A stretch of DNA of 64,000 bases, taken from the NCBI RefSeq assembly GCF_016862095.1, contig NZ_BOMH01000072.1, positions 1-64,000 of the forward strand. Direction: 5' to 3'. A program made the position numbers and the translations under genes. The notes below the pieces were generated by a model. The model made no database searches. It was not told the origin of the DNA and was given only the letters and a program-made list of their open reading frames with translations. Positions 25,686-34,070 of the stretch are shown piece after piece; position 1 is the stretch's first letter, and every line of letters begins with the position of its first letter. Source of the stretch: Actinoplanes cyaneus. GTDB taxonomy: Bacteria; Actinomycetota; Actinomycetes; Mycobacteriales; Micromonosporaceae.

Positions 25686-25700
25686 TGACAATCATTGTCA
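25686..25700 (+). promoter_or_regulatory. Zur box upstream of znuA
   Basis: TGACAATCATTGTCA is a perfect 7-1-7 palindrome of the Fur/Zur type. It lies 21 bases before the znuA ATG and overlaps TTGACA (25685-25690), a possible -35 element. Zinc-loaded Zur, encoded at the end of the same operon, would block transcription here. Confidence 0.85.
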
Positions 25701-25721
25701 TTATCGACGACAGTAGGTGGC

Positions 25722-26627
25722 ATGATGCGCCGCCCGCTGATCCCGCTGCTCGTGCTGGCCGTCATGGCCGCGCTCAGCGGTTGCGCCACGCGGGCGGACG
25801 CCGGCGGCCGCCTCCCGGTCGTCGCCGCGTTCTACCCGTTGCAGTTCGTCAGTGAGCGGGTCGGCGGCGACCTGGTCACCGTCACCAACCTGACCAAGCC
25901 CGGCGCCGAGCCGCACGACGTGGAGCTGAGCCCGCGCCAGGTCGCCCGGATCTCGGACGCGAAGGTCGCCGTCTACCTGCACGGCTTCCAGCCCGCCGTC
26001 GACGACGCGATCGAGCAGAACGCCGCCGCCCGGGGGTTCGACGTGAGCAGCGCCGTGACCCTGGAACACGCCGACGAGGCGGAGGAGGAGTCCGGGCACG
26101 AGCACGGCGCCACCGACCCGCACGTCTGGCTCGACCCGACCCGCCTGGCCGCGATCGGTGACGCCGTGGCGGAACGCCTGGCCCTGGCCGATCCCCCGCA
26201 CGCCGCGGATTTCCGGGCCCGCGCCGCCACCCTGCGCCAGCAGCTCACCGAGCTGGACGGGGAGTTCAGCGCGGCGCTCTCGACATGTCAGCGGCGCGAG
26301 CTCGTGACCGGTCACACCGCGTTCCACTACCTGGCCGAGCGCTACCACCTGACCCAGGTCGGGATCACCGGCGTCGACCCGGAGGCGGAGCCGTCACCGC
26401 GCCGCCTCGCCGAGGTCGCCGCCGACGCCCGGGCGCACGGCACCACCACCATCTTCTTCGAGACCCTGGTCAGCCCGAAGGTCGCCGAGACGATCGCGCG
26501 CGAGGTCGGCGCGACGACAGCGGTGCTCGATCCCCTCGAAGGCCTGATCGACCCGGACGCGGACTACTTCTCGGTGATGCGGGCCAACCTCGCTTCCCTG
26601 ACCACGGCATTGGGGTGCACGTCATGA
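25722..26627 (+). CDS. znuA: Zinc ABC transporter substrate-binding lipoprotein
   Basis: The product is a 301-residue cluster A-I metal-binding lipoprotein. The lipobox is LSGC (Cys21), which anchors it to the membrane. Metal-binding signatures are GAEPHDVELSPRQ, the His/Glu-rich loop (SGHEHG) before DPHVWLDP, VTGHTAFHYLAERY and FFETLVSPK. It captures zinc outside the cell for ZnuCB. It sits just behind a Zur box, and its stop overlaps the next ATG (ATGA). Confidence 0.93.
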   Translation: MMRRPLIPLLVLAVMAALSGCATRADAGGRLPVVAAFYPLQFVSERVGGDLVTVTNLTKPGAEPHDVELSPRQVARISDAKVAVYLHGFQPAVDDAIEQNAAARGFDVSSAVTLEHADEAEEESGHEHGATDPHVWLDPTRLAAIGDAVAERLALADPPHAADFRARAATLRQQLTELDGEFSAALSTCQRRELVTGHTAFHYLAERYHLTQVGITGVDPEAEPSPRRLAEVAADARAHGTTTIFFETLVSPKVAETIAREVGATTAVLDPLEGLIDPDADYFSVMRANLASLTTALGCTS

Positions 26628-27406
26628 GTGTTGTCGAGGTCCGTCACCTGGCGGCCGGTTACGACGGCCGGGAGATCCTGCGGGACGTCGACCTCAGCGT
26701 CGCCTCCGGTGACGTGGTCGCGATTCTGGGCGCCAACGGCTCCGGGAAGTCCACCCTGGTCCGCACGATCCTGGGTCTGGTCCCGGTCCGCCGCGGAGAG
26801 ATCGAGCTGTTCGGTACACCGCAGCGCCGGTTCCGCCACTGGGAACGGGTCGGCTACGTCCCGCAGCGCCTCGGCGCCGGCAGCGGCGTCCCCGCCACTG
26901 TCGGCGAGGTGGTCGCCTCCGGGCGGCTGGCCAGGCGTGGCATGTTCCGGCCGCCCGGTGCGGCCGACCGCGCCGCGGTCCACGAGGCGCTGGCCGCGGT
27001 CGGCCTGGTGGACCGGATCGGTGACCCGGTCAGCACCCTCTCCGGCGGCCAGCAGCAGCGCACCCTGATCGCCCGGGCGCTGGCCGGCAAGCCGGACCTG
27101 CTGGTGCTGGACGAGCCGACCGCCGGGGTGGACGCGGCCAGCCAGGAGGCGTTCGCCGGCGCGCTGACCGAGTTCGCCGCGAACGGCGGGACGATCCTGC
27201 TGGTCCTGCACGAGCTGGGGCCGCTGCGCCCGCTGATCGGCCGGGCCGTGGTGGTGCACCAGGGCCGGATCGCGCACGAGGGCGTGCCGCCGGAGCCGGC
27301 CGGCCACCACGCCGAGCCCGGCCACGACCACGTGCACCCGCACGCCGACGAGGAGAAGGCCACGATCTGCGAGTGGGCGCCGACCGAGGGGACCAAGGCG
27401 TACTGA
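26624..27406 (+). CDS. znuC: Zinc ABC transporter ATP-binding protein
   Basis: The 260-residue ATPase has Walker A GANGSGKST, signature LSGGQQQR, Walker B LLVLDEP and the switch His in LLVLHELGPL. A His/Asp-rich C-terminal tail (HHAEPGHDHVHPHADEE) is typical of zinc importers and may bind zinc. It starts within the znuA stop codon, so synthesis is coupled. It drives import through ZnuB. Confidence 0.94.
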   Translation: MSVVEVRHLAAGYDGREILRDVDLSVASGDVVAILGANGSGKSTLVRTILGLVPVRRGEIELFGTPQRRFRHWERVGYVPQRLGAGSGVPATVGEVVASGRLARRGMFRPPGAADRAAVHEALAAVGLVDRIGDPVSTLSGGQQQRTLIARALAGKPDLLVLDEPTAGVDAASQEAFAGALTEFAANGGTILLVLHELGPLRPLIGRAVVVHQGRIAHEGVPPEPAGHHAEPGHDHVHPHADEEKATICEWAPTEGTKAY

Positions 27407-27407
27407 C

Positions 27408-28268
27408 ATGGATCTTCTGACGTATCCCTTCATGCTGCGCGCGCTGGCCGGCGCGCTGATCATCGGCCTGGCCGCCCCGGCGCTCGGCATCTACCTGGTG
27501 CAGCGGCGCCTGTCACTGATCGGCGACGGGATCGGGCACGTGGCGCTGACCGGTGTCGGCGTCGGCCTGCTCACCCACCAGTCCCCGGTGCTCACCGCGG
27601 TGCTGGTGTCGGTGGCCGGCGCGGTCGCCGTGGAGCTGGTCCGCGAGCGCGGGCGCACCTCCGGCGACCTGGCGCTGGCACTGCTCTTCTACGGCGGCAT
27701 CGCGGGCGGCGTGGTGCTGGTCGGGCTCTCCGACGACGCCAGCAACGCCAGCCTCATGCAGTACCTGTTCGGCTCGCTGATCACCACGTCGCCGGCGGAC
27801 ATCGCGGTGATCGCGGGGCTGGGCGCCGCGGTGCTGATCGCGATGCTGGTGTTCCGGCCCGCGCTGTTCGCGCTCTGCAACGACGAGGAGTACGCGCGGG
27901 TCAGTGGACTCCCGGTCCGTACGCTCAATCTGCTTCTCGCCGTGACGACCGCCATCACCGTGACCATCGCCATGCGTACCGTCGGATTGCTCCTGGTCTC
28001 CGCCCTGATGGTGGTCCCGGTCGCCGCCGCGCAGCAGATCACCCGCGGATTCCGGTCGACGATGGCGGTGGCCATGCTGATCGGGATCTGCGCGGCCGGC
28101 GCCGGAGTGGTGCTCGCCGGCTCGATCGACACCGCGCCGGGCGCCACCACGGTCCTGATCGCGCTCGCCGCGTTCCTGCTCACCACCGCGGCCGGCGCCC
28201 TCTGGCACCGTCGCCGGGCCACGCCGGCCGCCCACGTCGAACCCCCGGATGTGGTCCTGCATGCTTGA
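27408..28268 (+). CDS. znuB: Zinc ABC transporter permease
   Basis: The 286-residue ABC-3 family permease has about eight membrane helices. Marked segments are PALGIYLVQRRLSLIGDGIG (the ATPase-contact region), LALLFYGGIAGGVVLVGLSD, YLFGSLITT and VGLLLVSALMVVPVAAAQQI. It starts one base after the znuC stop. With ZnuA and ZnuC it forms the complete high-affinity zinc importer. Confidence 0.94.
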   Translation: MDLLTYPFMLRALAGALIIGLAAPALGIYLVQRRLSLIGDGIGHVALTGVGVGLLTHQSPVLTAVLVSVAGAVAVELVRERGRTSGDLALALLFYGGIAGGVVLVGLSDDASNASLMQYLFGSLITTSPADIAVIAGLGAAVLIAMLVFRPALFALCNDEEYARVSGLPVRTLNLLLAVTTAITVTIAMRTVGLLLVSALMVVPVAAAQQITRGFRSTMAVAMLIGICAAGAGVVLAGSIDTAPGATTVLIALAAFLLTTAAGALWHRRRATPAAHVEPPDVVLHA

Positions 28269-28566
28269 GAAGCCAAGCGGTTACGAAGCGTACGAGGCAG
28301 CCGGCGCGCTCCTGCGGGCGTTGTCCGCCCCGATCCGGATCGCCATCGTCGCGGAGCTCGGCGCGGGCGAGCGTTGCGTGCACGATCTGGTCTCGCAGCT
28401 CGGCGCCCCGCAGCCGCTGGTCTCGCAGCACCTGCGGGTGTTGCGGGGCGCCGGCGTGGTGCGAGGTGTCCGGCGCGGGCGGGAGATCGCATACTCCCTG
28501 GTGGACGAACACATCGCGCACATCGTCGCGGACGCCGTCAGCCACGCGAGGGAGAACCGATCGTGA
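28261..28566 (+). CDS. smtB: SmtB-like ArsR-family zinc-responsive repressor
   Basis: The 101-residue winged-helix regulator has a recognition region VHDLVSQLGAPQPLVSQHLR. In the C-terminal helix it carries the alpha-5 metal-site pattern D82-x-H84 and H95-x2-E98 (DEHIAHIVADAVSHARE), the zinc-sensing arrangement of SmtB/CzrA. No alpha-3N cysteine pair is present. The ATG at 28261 overlaps the znuB end by eight bases. The smtB-zur pair also occurs in mycobacteria next to glyS, where SmtB senses high zinc and links to Zur. Confidence 0.85.
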   Translation: MLEKPSGYEAYEAAGALLRALSAPIRIAIVAELGAGERCVHDLVSQLGAPQPLVSQHLRVLRGAGVVRGVRRGREIAYSLVDEHIAHIVADAVSHARENRS

Positions 28567-28967
28567 ACCCGGAAAGCAATGCCCAGCGCAACACCAAGCA
28601 GCGCAGCGCGGTGCGTGACGTGCTCGCCGAGACCGAGGGTTTCCACAGTGCTCAGGACCTGCACGCGATGCTGCGGGACCGCGGCGAGCGCGTCGGCCTG
28701 ACCACCGTCTACCGCACGCTGCAGGGGCTCGCCGACACCGGTGAGGTGGACGTGATGCGCCCGCCCGGCGGGGAGCATCTCTACCGCCGGTGCAGCCAGG
28801 GTCATCACCACCACCTGGTGTGCCGGTCCTGCGGGCGCACCGTGGAGGTGCTCGGCCCGGCGGTCGAGTCGTGGGCCGAGAAGATGGCCGGTGAGCACGG
28901 TTTCGTCGACGTCTCGCACACGATGGAGATCTTCGGCACCTGCCCGGAGTGCGCGCAAAAGAGCTAG
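28563..28967 (+). CDS. zur: Zinc uptake regulator of the Fur family
   Basis: The 134-residue regulator has a winged helix (SAQDLHAMLRDRGERVGLTT then VYRTLQGLADTGEVDV), a His cluster (HHHH, residues 81-84) in the regulatory zinc site, and two CxxC pairs (C87/C90, C127/C130) for structural zinc. GTG 28563 overlaps the smtB stop (GTGA). It most likely represses znuACB, and hence itself, through the box at 25686-25700. Confidence 0.93.
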   Translation: MNPESNAQRNTKQRSAVRDVLAETEGFHSAQDLHAMLRDRGERVGLTTVYRTLQGLADTGEVDVMRPPGGEHLYRRCSQGHHHHLVCRSCGRTVEVLGPAVESWAEKMAGEHGFVDVSHTMEIFGTCPECAQKS

Positions 28968-28983
28968 CTGCCACGCTTCCCGT

Positions 28984-29604
28984 GTGAAGCTCTATGCGGA
29001 CCGGATGCCCACCGCCATTCGCCAACTGATCACCGACATCCTCGTCGTCGTCTGGGTCTATCTGTGGATCCGGGTCGCGCTCTGGGTCCACGACACGGTG
29101 CTGCTGCTGGCCGTTCCCGGTCAGAAGCTGGAGAGCGCCGGCGGCGGCATCGCCGACAACCTGGCCGACGCGGGCGGCAAGGTCGGCCGGGTGCCCCTGG
29201 TCGGCGACCAGCTCGTCAAGCCGTTCAACGGCGCCGCGGACGCCGCCCGGTCGCTCGCCGACGCCGGCCACCAGCAGCAGGAACTGGTCGACAAGCTGGC
29301 GCTGATCCTGCCGCTGATGGCGATCGCGGTGCCGCTCGCGCTGGTGCTCTTCCTCTGGCTGCCGCTGCGGCTGCGCTGGATCCGGCGTGCCTCGACCGCG
29401 CTCGCGGTCCGCGATCAGCCGGCCGGCCGGGACCTGCTGGCGTTGCGGGCGCTGGCCTCCCAGCCGCTGAGCGACCTGGCCCGGCTGGGCCCGGACATCG
29501 CGCAGAGCTGGCGGGCCGGTGACCCGGCCGCCGTCGACGCCCTGGCCGAGCTGGAGCTCAAGCGGCTGGGGCTGCGCAAGGCCCGGGCCGCACTCAGGAG
29601 TTGA
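28984..29604 (+). CDS. Two-helix membrane protein
   Basis: The 206-residue protein has an N-terminal helix (ILVVVWVYLWIRVALWVHDT), an amphipathic extracellular stretch rich in Gly/Ala/Asp (ESAGGGIADNLADAGGK), and a second helix (LILPLMAIAVPLALVLFLWL). A cytoplasmic C-terminal half looks like a helical bundle. The family is common in actinobacteria but unnamed as far as I know. GTG 28984 follows zur by 16 bases, so it may be read through from the zinc operon. Its end overlaps the convergent gene by 11 bases. Confidence 0.7.
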   Translation: MKLYADRMPTAIRQLITDILVVVWVYLWIRVALWVHDTVLLLAVPGQKLESAGGGIADNLADAGGKVGRVPLVGDQLVKPFNGAADAARSLADAGHQQQELVDKLALILPLMAIAVPLALVLFLWLPLRLRWIRRASTALAVRDQPAGRDLLALRALASQPLSDLARLGPDIAQSWRAGDPAAVDALAELELKRLGLRKARAALRS

Positions 29605-30130
29605 CCGGAGCGTCGGACGGCGCGTCGTCGAGGACGAACCCGTCCTTGTCGTCGTCGTCGCCCCAGTTGCGATGGGTCACCGGCAGGATCGCCCAGAACG
29701 TCAGGAACCAGCCGGCGGCGATCACGGTCAGCACCACCGCCCAGCGCACGTGCAGCACGTAGTCGGTGATCAGCAGGACGCTGCTGACCATCGACACCAG
29801 CATGCAGCCCAGCCCGGCGGTGGCCATCCGATGTGAATAGCGGACCAGCTCCGGCTTGCGTCCCTGGCGGAACAGCGCCCGGTGGAAGGCCACCGGGGAG
29901 ATGATCAGCGCGGTCGCGAAGGCCGCGCTGATCAGCGCCACCATGTAGACGTCCTTCTGGAAGTCGGTGGCTTGCGGGAAGCCACTGGAGAAGGGCAGGG
30001 TCAGCAGGAAGGCGAAGAGGATCTGCACGCCGGTCTGTGCGACGCGCAGCTCCTGCAGGAGGTCGGCGAAGTTCCGGTCCCAGCGTTGTTTCTCGGTCTC
30101 CTGCGGAGAGCGTGATTTCTCGGAGGCCAT
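29594..30130 (-). CDS. DUF6328-like four-helix membrane protein
   Basis: The 178-residue protein opens with a charged segment and LLQELRVAQTGVQILFAFLL, the start of a conserved actinobacterial family (DUF6328 in my recollection). Three more helices follow (MVALISAAFATALIISPVAF, LGCMLVSMVSSVLLITDYVL, AVVLTVIAAGWFLTFWAILP) and an acidic tail (DDDDKDGFVLDD). Some databases call relatives sodium:proton antiporters, but four helices are too few for a classical antiporter. ATG 30130 is used. Confidence 0.75.
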   Translation of the reverse strand: MASEKSRSPQETEKQRWDRNFADLLQELRVAQTGVQILFAFLLTLPFSSGFPQATDFQKDVYMVALISAAFATALIISPVAFHRALFRQGRKPELVRYSHRMATAGLGCMLVSMVSSVLLITDYVLHVRWAVVLTVIAAGWFLTFWAILPVTHRNWGDDDDKDGFVLDDAPSDAPVNS

Positions 30131-30161
30131 GGTCCGATGGCGTTCCCCGCCGCAGCCATAA

Positions 30162-30977
30162 TCAAACGCCGATGCGTGCCAGGATCGCGTCGCCGAGCTC
30201 GCGGGGCGCCTGCTCAGGCACCCAATGGCTGACCCCGCGCATGGCGACCAGCTGGTAGTCGCCACTCACCCAGTCCGCGGTCCGCAGGGCGGCGGTCAGC
30301 CCGACCACCCCGTCCCGGTCGCTCCAGACGTACGTGGTCGGCACGCTGATCTGGCCCAGGTCGGCGACGTCGTCGGTGCGGAACGCCCGGTACCAGTTCA
30401 GCGCGGTGGTCAACCGGCCCGGCTCGCGCATCGCCTTGACGTAGAGGTCGGCGCGCGGCCCGATCGGCCCGAGCATCCGGCGCATCACCAGCGCACCCCC
30501 GCCGAGCAGCAGTCTCTCCGCGATCGCGCTGCGGAACACCTGGAAGTACGCGAGGCGCGCCTGCTGCGTCGGCCGGACCCGCAGCGCCAACTGCATGGCC
30601 CGTGGATGCGGGACGGAGATCGCGGTCAGCGTGCGCACCCGCTCCGGGTGCCGGCCGGCGAGCAGCCAGGCGACCTGCGCGCCCCAGTCGTGCCCGACCA
30701 CGTGCGCGGCCTCGATGCCGAGCGTGTCCAGCACGGCCACGGCGTCGGCCACGGGCTCGGCGATCCGGTACGACGCGACGCCGGACGGACGGGCGCCGGG
30801 CGAGTATCCGCGCTGATCCATGACGTACGTCCGGAGTCCCGCGGTGTGCAGGCGCGGCAGCAGGAGATCGAACTCCCGGCGGTCCTGCGGAAACCCGTGC
30901 AGCAGGAGCACCGGCTGCCCGTCGGCCGGACCCCCCTCGGCCACTTCGAACGTCAAGCCACGGGCCTTGACCTCCAT
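30162..30977 (-). CDS. Epoxide-hydrolase-like alpha/beta hydrolase
   Basis: The 271-residue hydrolase has an oxyanion motif HGFPQ, a nucleophile elbow VVGHDWGAQ with Asp97 (as in epoxide hydrolases and haloalkane dehalogenases), a cap domain and a C-terminal GVSHWVPEQ catalytic His. The acid would be in TYVWSDRDGVVG. It probably opens epoxides or removes halogens from small molecules. It is transcribed away from the TPP-riboswitch operon. Confidence 0.85.
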   Translation of the reverse strand: MEVKARGLTFEVAEGGPADGQPVLLLHGFPQDRREFDLLLPRLHTAGLRTYVMDQRGYSPGARPSGVASYRIAEPVADAVAVLDTLGIEAAHVVGHDWGAQVAWLLAGRHPERVRTLTAISVPHPRAMQLALRVRPTQQARLAYFQVFRSAIAERLLLGGGALVMRRMLGPIGPRADLYVKAMREPGRLTTALNWYRAFRTDDVADLGQISVPTTYVWSDRDGVVGLTAALRTADWVSGDYQLVAMRGVSHWVPEQAPRELGDAILARIGV

Positions 30978-31089
30978 GTGAGCTCCCTCCTGTGCCGATC
31001 AGACGACTCGGTGTTAGCGTCATCGAAGCACATGCACCGGGGTCTTCCCGTGACGCGCCCGTCGGGGCGAGTCGTGGGGTGGTCCCGTC

Positions 31090-31172
31090 CGACAGGGGAG
31101 CGCGCAGCGCTGAGAGTGCGGTGAAGGCCGCAGACCCTCGCACCTGATCTGGGTAATGCCAGCGCAGGAAGT
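31090..31172 (+). promoter_or_regulatory. TPP riboswitch (THI element)
   Basis: The conserved core is present in order: GGGGAGCGC, GCTGAGAG (P2/J2-3), a variable stem (GCGGTGAAGGCCGC), then GACCCTCGCACCTGATCTGG and GTAATGCCAGCGCAGGAAG. This is the thiamine-pyrophosphate sensor. It precedes the ykoEDC transporter genes on the plus strand and would turn them off when TPP is plentiful. Confidence 0.95.
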
Positions 31173-31195
31173 TCGGTCTCTTCTCCATTGCGTCT

Positions 31196-31217
31196 CCTCC
31201 CGGTACCCGCTGGGAGG
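31196..31217 (+). promoter_or_regulatory. RBS-sequestering hairpin below TPP riboswitch
   Basis: CCTCCC (31196-31201) can pair with GGGAGG (31212-31217), the ribosome-binding site of ykoE, across a ten-base loop. TPP binding could favour this hairpin and block translation, the usual control mode of actinobacterial TPP switches. Confidence 0.6.
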
Positions 31218-31224
31218 CACATCC

Positions 31225-31806
31225 ATGAAAAACAACAGCTGGCGCACGATAGACATCGTGATCGCCTCGGTCATCGCCGTCGCGTTCGGCGTGATCTTCT
31301 GGGCCTGGGACGCCGTCTGGGCCGCCACCGAGAACGCGTTCCTGTTCTTCCCGCCCGCGCAGACCGTCCTCTACGGGATGTGGTTCCTGCCGGCCGTGCT
31401 GAGCGCGCTGATCATCCGCAAGCCGGGCGCCGCGTTCTTCACCGAGACGGTCGCCGCCATCATCTCGGCGCTGCTGGGCAACAAGTGGGGCGCGACGGTG
31501 ATCTTCCAGGGCGCGGCCCAGGGTCTCGGCGCGGAGCTCGCGTTCGCACTGTTCCGCTACCGGCTCTTCACGCTGCCGGTGGGCATGCTCTCGGGCGCGC
31601 TGGCCGGGGTGGTGGCGGCGGTCTTCGACTGGTTCGTCTGGACCTACGCCTACGAGCTGTGGAGCTACCGCGTGCCGTACGCGCTGATCACCGTCGCCAG
31701 CGCCACGGTGCTCGCCGGCGCCGGCGCGTGGCTGCTGGTCCGGGCCCTGGCACCGACCGGCGTCCTCGATCGGTTCGAGGCCGGCCGGGAGCGGGCCCTG
31801 ATCTGA
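31225..31806 (+). CDS. ykoE: Thiamine/HMP ECF transporter substrate component
   Basis: The 193-residue protein has about six membrane helices and reads as YkoE throughout: IDIVIASVIAVAFGVIFWAW, FLFFPPAQTVLYGMWFLPAV, LLGNKWGATVIFQGAAQGLG and AELAFALFRY. YkoE binds thiamine or its hydroxymethylpyrimidine precursor in the membrane. GGGAGG lies seven bases before the ATG. It is the first gene under the TPP riboswitch. Confidence 0.93.
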   Translation: MKNNSWRTIDIVIASVIAVAFGVIFWAWDAVWAATENAFLFFPPAQTVLYGMWFLPAVLSALIIRKPGAAFFTETVAAIISALLGNKWGATVIFQGAAQGLGAELAFALFRYRLFTLPVGMLSGALAGVVAAVFDWFVWTYAYELWSYRVPYALITVASATVLAGAGAWLLVRALAPTGVLDRFEAGRERALI

Positions 31807-31810
31807 TCCG

Positions 31811-33211
31811 ATGAGTGACGTTCAGCTGAGGGGGTTCGGCTGGCGGCACGCGGGGCGTCGCGCGTGGGCGGTCCGCGGGCTCGACCTGCGGATCCGGCAC
31901 GGCGAGCGGGTGCTCCTGCTCGGTCCGTCCGGCGCCGGCAAGAGCACGCTGCTCGCCGCGCTGGCCGGGCTGCTGCCGGAGGACTCGGGCGAGGCCGAGG
32001 GCACCGTCGAGATCGACGGCCTCGACCCGCGCAAGGCACGCGACCGGGTCGGCATCCTGTTCCAGGATCCGCAGACGCAGCTGGTGATGGCCCGCTCCGG
32101 TGACGACGTCGCGTTCGGGCTGGAGAACCGCGGGGTGCCCCGCGCCGAGATCTGGCCGCGGGTCACCGAGGCGCTGGCGAGCGTCGGATTTCCGTACCGG
32201 CCGGATCGCCCGACAGCGGCGCTCTCCGGCGGCGAGGCCCAGCGCCTGGCCCTGGCCGGGGTGATCGCGCTGCGCCCGGGCCTGCTGCTGCTCGACGAGC
32301 CGACCGCGAACCTCGACCCGGCCGGCGCCGCGCTGATCCGCGACGCCGTCGCGCGGGCGACCGGCCCGGACACCACGCTGATCGTCGTCGAGCACCGGGT
32401 CGCCGACGCGTTGCCGCTGGTCGACCGGGTGGTGGTGATCCATCCGGGCGGCGGCGTGCGCGCGGACGGCCCGCCGGAGGCGATCTTCGCGGCCCACGGC
32501 GACGAGCTCGCCGAGGAGGGGGTCTGGGTGCCGGGTCTTCCCGCGGCCCCGCGGACCGCTTCCGATCAAGAGCCGACCGCCGAGTTGGTACGGGCGGAGC
32601 ACGCGGCCGTCCCCGATCGCCTGCCCGCCACGTCGCTGTCCGTCCGGGCCGGCGAGGTCCTGGCGGTGACCGGCCCCAACGGCGCCGGCAAGTCGACGCT
32701 CGCGCTGCTGCTCGGCGGTCTGCTCGCCCCGGGCGGCGGGCGCGTGTCCGGTTTCGGGGACAGGCGGCCACCGCACCGCTGGCGGGCCCGCACCCTGACA
32801 CAGCGGATCGGCTCGGTCTTCCAGAACCCCGAGCACCAGTTCGTCACCGGGCGGGTCGCCGACGAGCTGGCGCTGGGCCCGCGACGGCTGCGCAAACCGC
32901 CCGCCGAGGTCCGGCAGATCGTGGACGAGCTGCTGCACCGGTTACGGCTGGAGAAGCTGGCCGGGGCGAATCCGTACACGCTCTCCGGCGGGGAGGCGCG
33001 ACGGCTGAGCGTGGCGACGGCGCTGGCCACCGCGCCGCGGATGCTGGTGCTGGACGAGCCGACGTTCGGGCAGGACCGCCGGACGTGGCGGGAGCTCGTC
33101 ACGCTGCTCGGCGCGCTGCGCGACGAGGGGCACGGCGTGGTCGCGGTCACGCACGACGCGGACTTCGTCCGTACCGCCGCGGATCGGACCTTGACGATCG
33201 GCGCGCCGTGA
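31811..33211 (+). CDS. ykoD: Double ATPase of the thiamine/HMP transporter
   Basis: The 466-residue protein fuses two ABC ATPase domains. The first has GPSGAGKST, LSGGEAQR and LLLDEP; the second has GPNGAGKST, LSGGEARR and LVLDEPTFGQD. Both have ECF-type Q-loops (FQDPQTQLVM, FQNPEHQFVT). This matches YkoD/ThiZ-like energising subunits. It lies four bases after ykoE and overlaps ykoC (GTGA). Confidence 0.93.
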   Translation: MSDVQLRGFGWRHAGRRAWAVRGLDLRIRHGERVLLLGPSGAGKSTLLAALAGLLPEDSGEAEGTVEIDGLDPRKARDRVGILFQDPQTQLVMARSGDDVAFGLENRGVPRAEIWPRVTEALASVGFPYRPDRPTAALSGGEAQRLALAGVIALRPGLLLLDEPTANLDPAGAALIRDAVARATGPDTTLIVVEHRVADALPLVDRVVVIHPGGGVRADGPPEAIFAAHGDELAEEGVWVPGLPAAPRTASDQEPTAELVRAEHAAVPDRLPATSLSVRAGEVLAVTGPNGAGKSTLALLLGGLLAPGGGRVSGFGDRRPPHRWRARTLTQRIGSVFQNPEHQFVTGRVADELALGPRRLRKPPAEVRQIVDELLHRLRLEKLAGANPYTLSGGEARRLSVATALATAPRMLVLDEPTFGQDRRTWRELVTLLGALRDEGHGVVAVTHDADFVRTAADRTLTIGAP

Positions 33212-34002
33212 CCGATCAGCGGACCTCTCCCCCGGGCCCTGCCACGGCACCGCTGGCACGGCGCAACCCGGTCGCGAAGCTCGGCGCGGCACTGCTCTTC
33301 ACCCTGCCGCTGGTGGTCACGCTGGACCCGGTCACCCCGGCGATCGCCCTCGCCGTCGAGCTGATCGCGCTGCCGTTCTTCGGGGTGCGCCCGAGTGTGC
33401 TCGCGCGGCGCGTCTGGCCGCTTCTGATCGCCGCGTTCGGGGTGCTGGTCAGCATGGTCCTGTTCGCCGCCGAGCGCACCGGCGACCTGCTGTTCGCGGC
33501 CGGGCCGCTGGACGTCACCACCGGCGTGCTGGCGAGCGCGACCGGGCTGATCCTGCGGATCTTCGCGGTCGCGCTGCCCGGCATCGTGGTGTTCACCACC
33601 ACCGATCCGACCGACCTGGCCGACGCGCTGGTGCAGAACGCCCGCGCGCCGGAACGATTCGCGATCGGCGCGCTCGCCGCGTTCCGGCTGCTGCCACTGC
33701 TCGGCCAGGAGTGGCGGATGCTCGGCCTGGCCCGGCGCGCCCGTGGCATCGACACCGGCCGCAACCCGGCGGTCTTCGCCTCGACCGCGTTCGCGCTGCT
33801 AGTGGGCGCGCTGCGGCGCGGGGTGCGGCTGGCGGTGGCGATGGACGCGCGCGGTTTCGACTCGGGTCTTCCCCGGACGCACGCGCGGGTGCAGCGCCTC
33901 ACCCGGGCCGATCTCGCGTTGCTCGGCATCTGCGCCCTGGTGCCGGCCGGCATCCTGGCTCTCACGATCGCCCTCGGGCAGTTCCGGCCGATCATCGGTT
34001 GA
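33208..34002 (+). CDS. ykoC: Transmembrane coupling subunit of the thiamine/HMP transporter
   Basis: The 264-residue protein belongs to the EcfT/CbiQ family. It has about six helices and the two A-R-G coupling motifs (LARRARGIDTG and AMDARGFDSG) that contact the ATPases. It starts at GTG 33208 inside the ykoD stop. YkoE-YkoD-YkoC make a complete ECF importer; the soluble thiamine-binding partner may be the protein at 39666. Confidence 0.9.
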   Translation: MTDQRTSPPGPATAPLARRNPVAKLGAALLFTLPLVVTLDPVTPAIALAVELIALPFFGVRPSVLARRVWPLLIAAFGVLVSMVLFAAERTGDLLFAAGPLDVTTGVLASATGLILRIFAVALPGIVVFTTTDPTDLADALVQNARAPERFAIGALAAFRLLPLLGQEWRMLGLARRARGIDTGRNPAVFASTAFALLVGALRRGVRLAVAMDARGFDSGLPRTHARVQRLTRADLALLGICALVPAGILALTIALGQFRPIIG

Positions 34003-34070
34003 CCGCGTGTTCGCCGCGCCGTCACCGCTTCGACAGTGGACGTTGGCCTGCTCCCGCGAGGGTGGCGCCC

